A stretch of 49,156 bases of DNA from Actinomyces sp. Its GTDB lineage: Bacteria; Actinomycetota; Actinomycetes; Actinomycetales; Actinomycetaceae. How positions within the stretch are numbered: the stretch's first letter is position 1; the number at the start of each line of letters is the position of its first letter. The stretch covers positions 1 to 49,156 of the forward strand of contig NZ_JAUMUL010000017.1 in NCBI RefSeq assembly GCF_030530635.1, read 5' to 3'. Position numbers and translations under genes: made by a program. The notes beneath the pieces were generated by a model. That model was not told where the DNA came from. It saw only the letters and a program-made list of their open reading frames with translations, and searched no databases. Positions 16,701-24,525 of this stretch are shown piece after piece.

Positions 16701-18910
16701 TTGTAGTCGTACAGGTTGGGCATGTCGGACTTGATCTTGCGGCGCTCCTGGGTGGCGCCGCGCTCGCAGCGGTTGCCGGACACGTGCCGCTGGCCGTCGT
16801 TGAAGGTGGTGATGGTCAGCTTGCAGTGGTTTTGGCACAGCTTGCACACCGCGGTCTCGGTGGTGAAGCCGAAGCGGGACAGCTCGGCCAGGCTCATCAG
16901 CGTGCCGGGGACGCCGTCGTAGGTCTCGTGGGCGGTCAGGGCGGCGCCGAAGCAGCCCATGAGGCCGGCGATATCGGGGCGGACCACTTCGCGTCCGGTG
17001 AGCAGCTCGAAGGCGCGCAGCACGGCGTCGTTCAGGAAGGTGCCGCCCTGGACGCTGATGCGCTCGCCCAGCTGGGAGGCGTCGCGCAGCTTGATCACCT
17101 TGTACAGGGCGTTGCGCACCACCGAGTAGGACAGTCCGGCGCTGATGTCGCCGGGGGTGGCGTTCTCCTTCTGGGCCTGCTTGACCGAGGAGTTCATGAA
17201 CACGGTGCAGCGGCTGCCCAGGTCCACGGGGCTGTCCGCCGTGAGCGCGGAGGCGGAGAACTCCTGGATGGACTGGCCCATGGACTGGGCGAAGGTCTGC
17301 AGGAATGAGCCGCAGCCGGCGGAGCAGGCCTCGTTGACGGAGATGGAGTCGATGGCGCCGCCGCGGATGCGCAGGTATTTCATGTCCTGCCCGCCGATGT
17401 CGATGACGCTGGTGACGCCGGGGTTCAGGTGGGCGGCGGCCCGATAGTGGGCCATGGTCTCCACCACGCCCTCGTCGATGCGCAGCGCGGCCTTGACGAT
17501 GCCCTCGCCGTAGCCGGTGACGCAGGAGCGGACGATGCGCACGTGCTCGGGCATCTCCAGGTGGATGCGGCGCAGGATCTCGACGGCGGCGGTGACGGGG
17601 TCGCCCTTGTTGCCGGCGTAGTGCTCCCACACGATGCGGCCCTGCTCGTCGACGACGACGGCCTTAATGGTGGTGGAGCCGGCGTCGATGCCCAGGAAGC
17701 AGTCCTGGTAGCGGGTTGGAGCGCCATCGGCGGTCTGGTCGTCGGCGGGCGGGGCGGGCCAGCCGACCCGCTCCACGCTGGCCTGGGCGTGGCGGGCGCG
17801 GAAGGCGGCGAGTTCGGCGTCGTCGGCGAACAGGGGGCGCATGCGGCCGGCGCCCGTGCCGGCGGCGCGGCGGGAGGCGAGGCGGTCGGAGAACTCGGTC
17901 AGCGGCGTCGGCTCCCCGTCGGCCAGGAGGGCGGCGCCGACGGCGACGTACAGCTGGGCGTCGTCGGGGCAGGTGAAGGAGTCGACCTGGTCGGCCAGGG
18001 TGCGTTCGAAGGCCTTGCGCAGCTCGGGCAGGAAGTGCAGGGGGCCGCCGAGGAACATGACGTTGCCGCGGATGGGGCGGCCGCAGGCCAGGCCGGCGAT
18101 GGTCTGGGTGACCACGGCCTGGAGCACTGAGGCGGCCAGGTCCTCGCTGGCGGCGCCCTGGTTGATCAGCGGCTGGAGGTCGGACTTGGCGAAGACGCCG
18201 CAGCGCGAGGCGATCGGGTAGAGGGTCTGGTAGTTCTCCGCCAGGGCGTTCAGGCCGGGTGCGTCGGTGTGCAGCAGCTGCGCCATCTGGTCGATGAATG
18301 CGCCGGTGCCGCCCGCGCAGGTGCCGTTCATGCGCTGTTCGGGGGTGGGGTGCAGGTAGGTGATCTTGGCGTCCTCGCCGCCGAGTTCGATGATGACGTC
18401 GGCGTCGGGGTTCTTGGCCTGGACGGTGCGGGTCTCGGCGATGACCTCCTGCACGAAGGGCAGGTCCATGAGGTTGGCCAGGTTCAGGCCGGCGCTGCCG
18501 GTGACGGCGCCGCGCACGCGGGCGCCGGGGAAGGCGCCGGCGACCTCGGCCAGTAGGCGGGAGACCTCGCCGCGCACGTCGGCGTTGTGGCGGCGGTACT
18601 CGGAGAAGACCGGGGCGGGGAAGGGCTCGCCGTCGACCGGTTCGGGTAGGAGCACGAGCTTGACGGTGGTGGAGCCGACGTCCAGGCCCAGGCGCAGGGG
18701 GGCGTCGGAGTAGTCGGCAGAATCGGCATGGCGGACGACTGCGGCCGTGGGCGCGCTCGTGGCGGGGCGGGCGGGGAAGGAGGGCATGCCCAAGGGGATT
18801 GCCATGAGGGAGGGGCCGGCGCTGGCCACCGGTGAATTGTCCGCGGGCGCGGCGGCTGCGACGTCGGCGCGCGACCCGACGTCATTGCTGCGGTCGGCGT
18901 TGTCGATCAT
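13754..18910 (-). CDS. giant 2-hydroxyacyl-CoA dehydratase activase-type protein (BadF x2 + DUF2229 + activase C-terminus)
   Basis: ATG 18910 is chosen over the longer frame from 18973 because GAGAGGTGAG precedes it. The 1718-residue product contains two BadF/BadG-type ASKHA ATPase domains: LRLGLDVGSTTVKL (about 70) with CAGGTGAFIDQ, and FLGIDAGSTTIKAV (about 405) with DIGGQDMKYL and NEACSAGCGSFLQTF, whose cysteines fit the bridging [4Fe-4S] cluster of archerases. DUF2229 (PRVLGMYENYPLWFTIL onward) and a C-terminal segment with CRATNYAAMLRKGL and CCQPFACLPNHV follow. Single-chain versions of this architecture are widespread in anaerobes, and their physiological substrate is unsettled. A low-complexity linker (about 1120-1260) splits the second half. 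A divergent TetR gene at 19249 is the likely regulator. Confidence 0.85.
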   Translation of the reverse strand: MIDNADRSNDVGSRADVAAAAPADNSPVASAGPSLMAIPLGMPSFPARPATSAPTAAVVRHADSADYSDAPLRLGLDVGSTTVKLVLLPEPVDGEPFPAPVFSEYRRHNADVRGEVSRLLAEVAGAFPGARVRGAVTGSAGLNLANLMDLPFVQEVIAETRTVQAKNPDADVIIELGGEDAKITYLHPTPEQRMNGTCAGGTGAFIDQMAQLLHTDAPGLNALAENYQTLYPIASRCGVFAKSDLQPLINQGAASEDLAASVLQAVVTQTIAGLACGRPIRGNVMFLGGPLHFLPELRKAFERTLADQVDSFTCPDDAQLYVAVGAALLADGEPTPLTEFSDRLASRRAAGTGAGRMRPLFADDAELAAFRARHAQASVERVGWPAPPADDQTADGAPTRYQDCFLGIDAGSTTIKAVVVDEQGRIVWEHYAGNKGDPVTAAVEILRRIHLEMPEHVRIVRSCVTGYGEGIVKAALRIDEGVVETMAHYRAAAHLNPGVTSVIDIGGQDMKYLRIRGGAIDSISVNEACSAGCGSFLQTFAQSMGQSIQEFSASALTADSPVDLGSRCTVFMNSSVKQAQKENATPGDISAGLSYSVVRNALYKVIKLRDASQLGERISVQGGTFLNDAVLRAFELLTGREVVRPDIAGLMGCFGAALTAHETYDGVPGTLMSLAELSRFGFTTETAVCKLCQNHCKLTITTFNDGQRHVSGNRCERGATQERRKIKSDMPNLYDYKYRRTFAYRRLRQGQDTRGEIGVPRVLGMYENYPLWFTILTQLGFRVMLSGRSNHELFEQGMDSIPSENVCYPAKLAHGHVQSLIDKGVETIWFPCVFYERGLVDGADDHYNCPIVATYPEVIRNNVEAIRDGAAGGTDAATTPVPQGPAAKGAKAPAGPGGVRMLAPFLNLADPAKLAERLVEVFADWNVTLPEARKAVAAGFAEDAAFKADVRAEGRRTLEWMRENGRKGIVLAGRPYHIDPEINHGVPDVINTLGMAVLSEDSILPEPEPSPDGAGDGVEHQVAGGALSRAVASIRRGLGRGKDDPQAPADWSDVTAEGLEAPTASIAVANVSPKLRVRDQWAYHSRLYRAAELVTRADDLELVQLNSFGCGVDAVTTDQVQEILESAGGVYTTLKIDEVSNLGAATIRLRSLAAASEARRRRREAGESGGAVVDEHVQELADQPVEIDTTTPAAREAVAVGKEETPTPRENPASADDGDHTLAGRVARSERTLPAATTPTFTEEMRQTHTILMPQMSPIHFRPLVPLMRRLGYKVELLESATKSDLEVGLRYVNNDACFPAIMVIGQLIGAFEDGSHDPDKCVVAISQTGGMCRATNYAAMLRKGLREAGYPQIPVLAVSLQGIEANPGFKLSPTMAYKMLQGIVIGDALSTCLLRVRPYEAVPGSAQELYERWNAIICEFFEHKGRSATWGGRIGYRRLLREMVREFDALELADVPRKPRVGVVGEILVKFQPDANNHVVDQIEAEGCEAVVPGLLGFFLNGMSTAQWRADTYGIGADTVYQKKAGVWFIEQVQAPARAALAAAGGKFDVESPISEMAEKASQILSLGNQAGEGWLLTAEIIELIEHGAPNIVCCQPFACLPNHVVGKGMFREIRRRYPQANIVGIDYDPGASEVNQLNRIKLMISTAFMMQEEAARDEASSTRSSSAADGPLTGIDNASGEGRTTRDLIADLGPAPDGTPTSPDVAVPERVGAGRA

Positions 18911-19002
18911 GTGCTCACCTCTCGACCCCATGCGGAATGCTGGCGTCCACGGACTTCCGAGGCCCGGGGTCATTTGGAACCGTAATCGGGCTCGATCACA
19001 GG

Positions 19003-19113
19003 TTCAACGGTGTTGAAATAATGACAACCCCAGCCTTTGGTCCTAGTCGACTTTTCCCGGAGATGGTGCACATCGGGTCGGAGTCACCCTCGAAACCCCT
19101 GGACACCGTTGAA
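19003..19113. promoter_or_regulatory. paired dyad sites between the activase gene and tetR
   Basis: TTCAAC-ggt-GTTGAA (19003-19017) is a perfect dyad. ACACCGTTGAA (19103-19113) repeats one half in inverted orientation exactly 100 bp away. The 338-bp gap 18911-19248 is divergent, so these are candidate TetR operators; no other feature was seen in it. Confidence 0.5.
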
Positions 19114-19248
19114 TATTGTGCACCTGAACTTTTCTAATTCGAGATGCTCGGCGGAATCACCCTCCACGGTCACGAACCGCTATTCACTCGGCCTTCTGAG
19201 CCGCGAACACCGCACGTGGATGTGAGTCAATCGCTTAGCCTCTTAGGC

Positions 19249-20007
19249 ATGGAAGACGCGGCCGCACCCCGGGAAGCCGTGGAGCGGACTGCCCCGGCTC
19301 CCCCCTCCGCACCCGCATCCTCAGTCGGAAGGGACACCACGCCCGCCACGCCCGCCTCCACTGACTCCGCCCCCGCTTCGGCGCGGCGCCGCGGCCCGCG
19401 CACGGGTAGAAGCGGCACCGGCGCTGCGCAGCCCACACGCGACGCGATCCTCGACGCCGCTCGCGCCTCCTTCCTCGCCAAGGGCTACGCCAAGACGACG
19501 ATCCGCGGCGTCGCCCGCGCGGCCGGTGTCGATCCGGCGCTGGTGTCCTACTACTTCGGCTCCAAGGGCGACCTGTTCGGCGCCTCCATGAATCTGCGCA
19601 TCCGCGCCAGTGAGGAGATCGCCAAGGTGGTCTCCGGAGACATTCGCACCGCGGGGCCACGGCTGGTACGTCTGGCGATGACCGCGTGGGACGACTCCTC
19701 CGGCGGCGCCACCTTCCGGTCGCTGCTGCGTTGGGTCGCCACCGATGACGGCGCCCCCGAGGCCGTTCAGGCATATGCCACTGAGCAGATCGCCGCCCCG
19801 GTCATGCAGGCCTTGGGCCAGGTCGGCATGCTCGGTCCCGACGCCCGTGAACGCGCCACCCTGGCCGCCAGCCAGTTGGTCGGTTTGGCGATGATTCGCT
19901 ACATCTACCGGGTGGAGCCGCTCGCCGGCGCCTCCGTCGATCACCTGGTGGAGGTGGTCGGCCCCACGATCCAGCACTACCTGACCGGACCGCTGCTGCG
20001 ACGCTGA
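19249..20007 (+). CDS. TetR-family transcriptional regulator
   Basis: The 252-residue protein has a 60-residue Ala/Pro-rich leader, then the TetR helix-turn-helix: RDAILDAARASFLAKGYAKTT, IRGVARAAGVDPALVSYYFGSKGDLF. The remaining ligand-binding part (ATLAASQLVGLAMIRYIYRV) fits TetR_C_17-like actinobacterial members. ATG 19249 is preferred over 19144 because TAGCCT stands 7 nt upstream, giving the leaderless arrangement, and the upstream 35 codons look random. It is divergent from the 1718-residue activase-type gene with dyad sites between them, so it probably controls that gene and itself. The ligand is unknown. Confidence 0.85.
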   Translation: MEDAAAPREAVERTAPAPPSAPASSVGRDTTPATPASTDSAPASARRRGPRTGRSGTGAAQPTRDAILDAARASFLAKGYAKTTIRGVARAAGVDPALVSYYFGSKGDLFGASMNLRIRASEEIAKVVSGDIRTAGPRLVRLAMTAWDDSSGGATFRSLLRWVATDDGAPEAVQAYATEQIAAPVMQALGQVGMLGPDARERATLAASQLVGLAMIRYIYRVEPLAGASVDHLVEVVGPTIQHYLTGPLLRR

Positions 20008-20125
20008 GCGTTGCCGAGGTCTGGCGGCCCGGGCCGCAGTCCCGCATACGGTCTCACGATCACCCGTTTGAACACCCCGGTCTGAGACGCACCGTTTCGA
20101 ATACCGGTATGTCACACGTTCCCGT

Positions 20126-20131
20126 TAGCAT
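20126..20131 (+). promoter_or_regulatory. leaderless -10 box for the gene at 20138
   Basis: TAGCAT ends 6 nt before GTG 20138, the same geometry as at 592 and 28173. Confidence 0.45.
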
Positions 20132-20137
20132 GGGGGC

Positions 20138-20476
20138 GTGATCTTCAAGGCCGTCGGCGACTGCGCACCCTACCCCGTACATGGGGTCACTGCGCAGCGC
20201 GACTGGGCCGCCATCGCCCCCCGGCAGATCCGCCTCGACCAGTTGGTCACCACGCGCGCGCAGCTGGATCTGCGCGGCCTGCTCGACGACGACTCGACCT
20301 TCTACGGCGACCTGTTCGCCCATGTGATCGCTTGGAATGGTGACCTGTACCTGGAGACCGGCTTGCACCGGGCTCTGCGCGCCGCGCTTCAGGGCCGTAC
20401 TTCGATCCACGCCCGTGTCCTCGAACTGGCCAATGACGGCCGCGTTCTCCCCGCCCCGCCGCCGCCAGAGGCCTGA
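20138..20476 (+). CDS. small actinobacterial conserved protein with ParB/Srx-like pattern
   Basis: This 112-residue protein starts MIFKAVGDCAPYP. Its pattern VRLDQLV-type segment (RQIRLDQLVTTRAQLDL), a middle GDLYLETGLHRALRAAL and terminal IHARVLEL recalls the ParB/sulfiredoxin N-terminal fold (strand, HRxxAA helix, strand). Homologues of this shape are common in Actinobacteria as unnamed proteins and are sometimes labelled VapB-like antitoxins, for which I see no partner toxin here. GTG start with a leaderless -10 box. Function is not known. Confidence 0.6.
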   Translation: MIFKAVGDCAPYPVHGVTAQRDWAAIAPRQIRLDQLVTTRAQLDLRGLLDDDSTFYGDLFAHVIAWNGDLYLETGLHRALRAALQGRTSIHARVLELANDGRVLPAPPPPEA

Positions 20477-20681
20477 TCCCTCACCATTCCCTCACCGTGC
20501 CGCCGACGCGGCGTCGATGCGCCGGTCCCGCGTCCGGTCACAATCGGTCAACAACCGGCCGGACCGGCCCCAATGACGCGCAAAACGGAGCGTCGAGGTC
20601 GGGATGACCGCGGAGATGGCTCAGCGTGGCGGGTGTTGACCCGCGGCTCCGTTGGCGGCCACCGGCCCATCCGGGCGTCAC

Positions 20682-20798
20682 GAACACGTGTTTGCGGCCA
20701 TGAACACGCGTTTTGGAGTTTTGCACGTGTTAAACACCTGCAAAGCTCCAAAACACGTGTCTTTGAGATGAACCCGTGTATGAGGGGCGAACTCGTGT
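20682..20798. repeat. phased GAACACGTGT word array with a long hairpin
   Basis: Variants of GAACACGTGT start at 20682, 20702, 20721, 20732, 20751, 20770 and 20789: steps of 20, 19, 11, 19, 19 and 19. The centre forms a hairpin, 20704-20731 against 20733-20760, 28-bp arms with 3 mismatches. TCGTTCCGCGCGCGGG recurs at 20806 and 20866. The rest of the convergent gap 20477-20969 holds no gene I can support. Confidence 0.7.
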
Positions 20799-20969
20799 AC
20801 ATGGCTCGTTCCGCGCGCGGGCTCCACCCATCGACCACCACGACAACCCCGGTCTCCGCGCATGATTCGTTCCGCGCGCGGGTTCCCCCCACAGACCGCG
20901 ACGCGCGCAGCCCGGCGTCCCAACTCGTCGTCGGCGACGGTCCGCCGCTCCCGGGCCGACACCCGCCGC

Positions 20970-22382
20970 CTACAGGCGACGGGCGCGCTTGGCGTAGGCC
21001 GGTCCCTCGAGTTCGGTGCCCGCAGGCGCCGACGCCGGTGAGGCCCCCTCCAGGTTCGTGCCCCGGGCGCGGGAGATCGCGCGCATGACGTGGTAGACGA
21101 CGATCGCAGCCAGGGAGCCCAGCGCAATGCCCGCAAAGGTCATGTCGCCCCAGACGAAGGTGTAGTCGGCGATCGCGATCACCATGGCGACCGCCGCCGT
21201 GTTGAGATTGACCGGGTCGGAGAAGTCCACGCGGTTCTGCACCCAGATGCGCACCCCGAGCATGCCGATCATGCCGTACAGGACCGTCGCCGCCCCGCCC
21301 AGGACGCCGGCGGGGATCGTGGCGATGATGACGCCGAACTTCGGCAGCAGAGACAGTCCCAGGGCCGTGGCCGCGGCGATCACGTAGGCGGCCGTGGAGT
21401 ACACGCGTGTGGCTGCCATGACGCCGATGTTCTCCGCGTAGGTGGTCGTACCCGAACCGCCGCCCACGCCCGCGAGCGCCGTCGACAGTCCGTCGGCCAG
21501 AAGGGCGCGGCCGGTCACGTCGTCGAGGTTCTCCCCGGTCATGGCGGCCACGGACTTGACGTGTCCGATGTTCTCCGCGACCAGCACCAGCACCACCGGG
21601 ATGAACAGGCCGAGCAGGCTGAGATCGAAGGCGGGCGCGCGGAAGTCCGGGATTCCGATCCAGCCCGTCTGGGAGACCTGAGTAAAGTCGACCTCGCCGC
21701 GCACGCAGGCGGTGGCGTAACCGATCAGCACACCGATCAGGATCGACAGCCGCCCGACGATGCCCTTGAACAGCACGGTGATCACCAGGATCGACACGAT
21801 CGTCACCAGTGCCGTAACCGGGGCGGTCCTCACATTGCTCCAGGCACTCGGGGCGAGGTTGAAGCCGATCAGGGAGACGATCGCGCCAGTGACTATCGGC
21901 GGCATGAGGCGGTCGATCCAGCCCGTGCCGGCCACGTGCACGATCACGCCGATCAGGGCCAGCAGCACGCCGACGGAGATGATCCCGCCCTGCGCGAGGG
22001 ACGCCCTGGCCTCATCCAGCGGCACTCCCGTATCCGCGGCATACCCAGTGACGGCACCGATGGGGGCGATCAGCGCGAAGGATGAGCCGAGGTAGCTGGG
22101 CAGGCGGCCGGAGGTGACCAGGATGAACAGCAGGGTGCCCAGCCCGGTGAAGAACAAGGTGGTGGACGGATTGAAGCCCGTCAGCAGCGGAACCAGGAAG
22201 GTCGCACCGAACATGGCGACGACGTGCTGCACACCAATGCCGACGGTGCGGGGCCAGCTCAGGCGCTCGGCGGGGGTGACGACCTCACCGGGGGCGATCG
22301 AACGTCCGTCACCGTGAAGGCTCCAGCCGCGCAGGCGGCCTTTGCGGTCGGAGGGCTGGGTAGAGGGCTGCTTGCTGGGCAC
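20970..22382 (-). CDS. uraA: uracil permease, NCS2 family
   Basis: GTG 22382 follows AGGAG at 5-nt spacing. The 470-residue membrane protein has the NCS2 signature QHVVAMFGATFLVPLLTG, the substrate-site segment VAENIGHVKSVAAMTG with the conserved Glu, and the second-repeat motif GGGSGTTTYAENIGVMAATRVYS. About 12-14 hydrophobic helices are visible. It would import uracil with protons across the cytoplasmic membrane; the sequence fits UraA better than xanthine or urate carriers. The cytosolic N-terminus (KGRLRGWSLHGDGR) and Ala/Gly-rich C-terminus are unremarkable. It is a single gene, divergent from the DUF4956 operon; the intervening 335 bp shows no attenuator or PyrR-type leader that I can recognise. 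Confidence 0.88.
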   Translation of the reverse strand: MPSKQPSTQPSDRKGRLRGWSLHGDGRSIAPGEVVTPAERLSWPRTVGIGVQHVVAMFGATFLVPLLTGFNPSTTLFFTGLGTLLFILVTSGRLPSYLGSSFALIAPIGAVTGYAADTGVPLDEARASLAQGGIISVGVLLALIGVIVHVAGTGWIDRLMPPIVTGAIVSLIGFNLAPSAWSNVRTAPVTALVTIVSILVITVLFKGIVGRLSILIGVLIGYATACVRGEVDFTQVSQTGWIGIPDFRAPAFDLSLLGLFIPVVLVLVAENIGHVKSVAAMTGENLDDVTGRALLADGLSTALAGVGGGSGTTTYAENIGVMAATRVYSTAAYVIAAATALGLSLLPKFGVIIATIPAGVLGGAATVLYGMIGMLGVRIWVQNRVDFSDPVNLNTAAVAMVIAIADYTFVWGDMTFAGIALGSLAAIVVYHVMRAISRARGTNLEGASPASAPAGTELEGPAYAKRARRL

Positions 22383-22717
22383 TTGGGCTCCTGTCGCATG
22401 GGTAACGGGAACCGGCCCGCGGGGAGGGCTCCCCGTATGCCGGAGCGGCAGGGCCCGGCAGAGTCCTGCCGGGGCGCCAGTCTAAGCCTCTCCCGAGGCC
22501 GCACCCACCGGCTGCGGCCATGCTCCGGTGCGCTCCCGGCCCTGACGGCACCGCCGACCCCGCGGGTACCGCCGCCACTGCCACCCTGCGGGCCCCGGCG
22601 CGATTCCGGTCACATACACCCACAACACGACTTTCACAGGCCTCGCATAGAGCCATCGCCTTGACTCAGAACCGGTCCGAGACGGCGCACGCCGTCCTCC
22701 CCAGTAGGAAGAAACCC

Positions 22718-23503
22718 ATGTCTGTCAGCACACTCGCCTATATCATCATCGACCTGATCGCCCTGGTCTTGCTGGTCGGGGCCCTGTACACCCGGCGTCA
22801 TGCCCGCAAGGATCTGGTGGCCGCCTATGCGGGCGTCAACGTCGGTGTCCTGGCCGTCACACTGCTGTTGTCGACGGCGTCGGTCGGCGCCGGTCTGGGC
22901 CTGGGCCTGTTCGGTGTGCTGTCGATCATCCGCCTGCGTTCCAATGAGCTGGCCCAGCACGAGGTCGCCTACTTCTTCGCGGCCCTGGCCCTGGGACTGC
23001 TGGGAGGCATCACGGCGTCGCCGCCGGCGATGACGGCGCTGCTCATGGCTCTGGTCGTCGCCTCGCTGTGGATCGCCGACCATCCGGCACTACTGCGCCG
23101 AAACCGCCACCAGATCATCATGCTGGACCACGCCATCACCGACGAGGACACCCTGATCGCCCATCTGGAGCAGCTGCTGGACGCGCAGGTGCGCTCGGTG
23201 GAGGTGCAGCAACTGGACCTGGTGGACGACACCACGCTCGTCGACGTCCGCTTCCGCCTGCACCCCGCGGGCCACTCAAAGGTGACGACGCCCGCATCCG
23301 GCCGGGCCGCCGTCGACGCCCCGACTCAGGCCTCCTCGCCCCGGGCATCGCGGGCGACGGTCCACTCCCGCACGGCCCCGACGTCGGCGCGCGCCTCCCG
23401 CCCCCGGCACTCCGCGGGCCTGTCCACCGCCACCTCGACGCAAACCGCCGGCCACATCCTCCCGCCCGTGGTGCGGCCCGCGGCCGAGCCCGTCGGCCGC
23501 TGA
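22718..23503 (+). CDS. DUF4956-family membrane protein
   Basis: ATG 22718 is chosen because GTAGGAAG precedes it; the open frame to 22520 is fortuitous. The 261-residue protein has four N-terminal hydrophobic helices (LAYIIIDLIALVLLVGAL; VGVLAVTLLLSTASVGAGLG; YFFAALALGLLGGI; ALLMALVVASLWI). A cytosolic domain with HQIIMLDHAITDEDTLIAHL and VEVQQLDLVDDTTLVDVRF follows, the DUF4956 pattern. A low-complexity tail follows residue 190. It is first in an operon with the VTC-domain and carbohydrate-binding lipoprotein genes. This trio recurs in bacteria, often with CotH kinases, and is thought to act in polyphosphate or surface chemistry. Mechanism is unknown. Confidence 0.85.
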   Translation: MSVSTLAYIIIDLIALVLLVGALYTRRHARKDLVAAYAGVNVGVLAVTLLLSTASVGAGLGLGLFGVLSIIRLRSNELAQHEVAYFFAALALGLLGGITASPPAMTALLMALVVASLWIADHPALLRRNRHQIIMLDHAITDEDTLIAHLEQLLDAQVRSVEVQQLDLVDDTTLVDVRFRLHPAGHSKVTTPASGRAAVDAPTQASSPRASRATVHSRTAPTSARASRPRHSAGLSTATSTQTAGHILPPVVRPAAEPVGR

Positions 23504-23561
23504 GCACACCACGGCGCACGCACCGCATATTCAGACCGCAGTACCACAGGAGTCACCCGTC

Positions 23562-24401
23562 ATGAATCAGCACCTGCACACCGGCGGGCTGTCCACGACC
23601 ACCTTGGAGGAACTCAACGCCGCCTCCGGCCTGCTCACCCGTGTGGACCGCAAATACCTGCTTCCCCTGGAGGCCGCTCAGGAGGTCGTCGACCACCTGA
23701 GCGGGCAGACCAGGGTGCTGCAGATCGATGGTCGGCAATGCTTCACCTACGCCTCCACCTACTTCGACACCCCCGAACTGGACTCCTACCTGCTGACGGC
23801 CCGCAAACGTCGTCGTCGGTTCAAGGTGCGCACCCGCTCCTACCTGGACTCCGGCCTGTGCTTCCTGGAGGTCAAGACCCGGGGCTCACGGGGCACCACC
23901 GTCAAGGAGAGGATGCCCTACGAACTTGATGAGGCCGATCTGCTCACCGCAGAGGGGCGTGACTTCGTGACCCGATGCCTGACCCGCGCCGATACCTGTT
24001 CTCCGGCGCATGCGGCGATCCTCGCCGAGGACCTGGTACCGGTGATGGAGACATCCTATGAGCGCACCACCCTGCACCTGCCGTTCGCCAAGGCCCGCAT
24101 GACGGTCGACACCGGTCTGCACTGGAGCCCCGTTGGGCCGTTGGACTCCGAAGGCCGGGACGATGAGACGGCGTCGGCGGACGGCCTGGTGATCGTCGAG
24201 ACGAAGAATCCGGCCACGCCCTCGCCCGCCGACCGGCGACTATGGGCGCAGGGGCATCGGCCTGCGCGGATCTCCAAGTACGCCACCGGCATGGCACTGC
24301 TGCATCCAATGCTGCCCGCCAACAAGTGGCACCGAGTGCTCACCCACGAACTCGGTGCGCGCCGGTCCGCTCCGCCCGACCGCCTGGGCTTCGCCGCTTG
24401 A
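23562..24401 (+). CDS. VTC-domain protein (polyphosphate polymerase-like)
   Basis: The 279-residue protein matches the VTC tunnel domain. It has LLTRVDRKYLLP near residue 26, ASTYFDTPELDSYL (about 63-77), the basic strand RRRRFKVRTRSY, LEVKTRGSRGTTVKERMPY, MTVDTGLHW and LVIVETKNPA. The alternating Lys/Arg and Glu residues on these strands are those that bind nucleotide and polyphosphate in eukaryotic Vtc4. Bacterial homologues are annotated as polyphosphate polymerase domain proteins, but activity is mostly untested. It is second in the operon, after DUF4956 with a 58-bp gap, and cytosolic by sequence. Confidence 0.88.
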   Translation: MNQHLHTGGLSTTTLEELNAASGLLTRVDRKYLLPLEAAQEVVDHLSGQTRVLQIDGRQCFTYASTYFDTPELDSYLLTARKRRRRFKVRTRSYLDSGLCFLEVKTRGSRGTTVKERMPYELDEADLLTAEGRDFVTRCLTRADTCSPAHAAILAEDLVPVMETSYERTTLHLPFAKARMTVDTGLHWSPVGPLDSEGRDDETASADGLVIVETKNPATPSPADRRLWAQGHRPARISKYATGMALLHPMLPANKWHRVLTHELGARRSAPPDRLGFAA

Positions 24402-24436
24402 CGCAGAACCGGAAGACCCAGCCGGCGGAGCCTCCA

Positions 24437-24516
24437 AGCGTCCCGCACTCATACGGATTCACAAGTACTCACAGTGACCAAGAAGAACCCAGAAGAATTC
24501 ACAAGAACTCACAAGG
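24437..24516. repeat. four 20-bp phased units before the lipoprotein gene
   Basis: Units start at 24437, 24457, 24477 and 24497. ACTCA-type words recur at 24447, 24467, 24487 (ACCCA) and 24507. Units two and four share 17 of 20 bases and both begin ATTCACAAG. The array lies in the 124-bp gap between the VTC gene and ATG 24526 and ends next to the AAGGA ribosome site. Confidence 0.65.
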
Positions 24517-24525
24517 ACACCGCAT

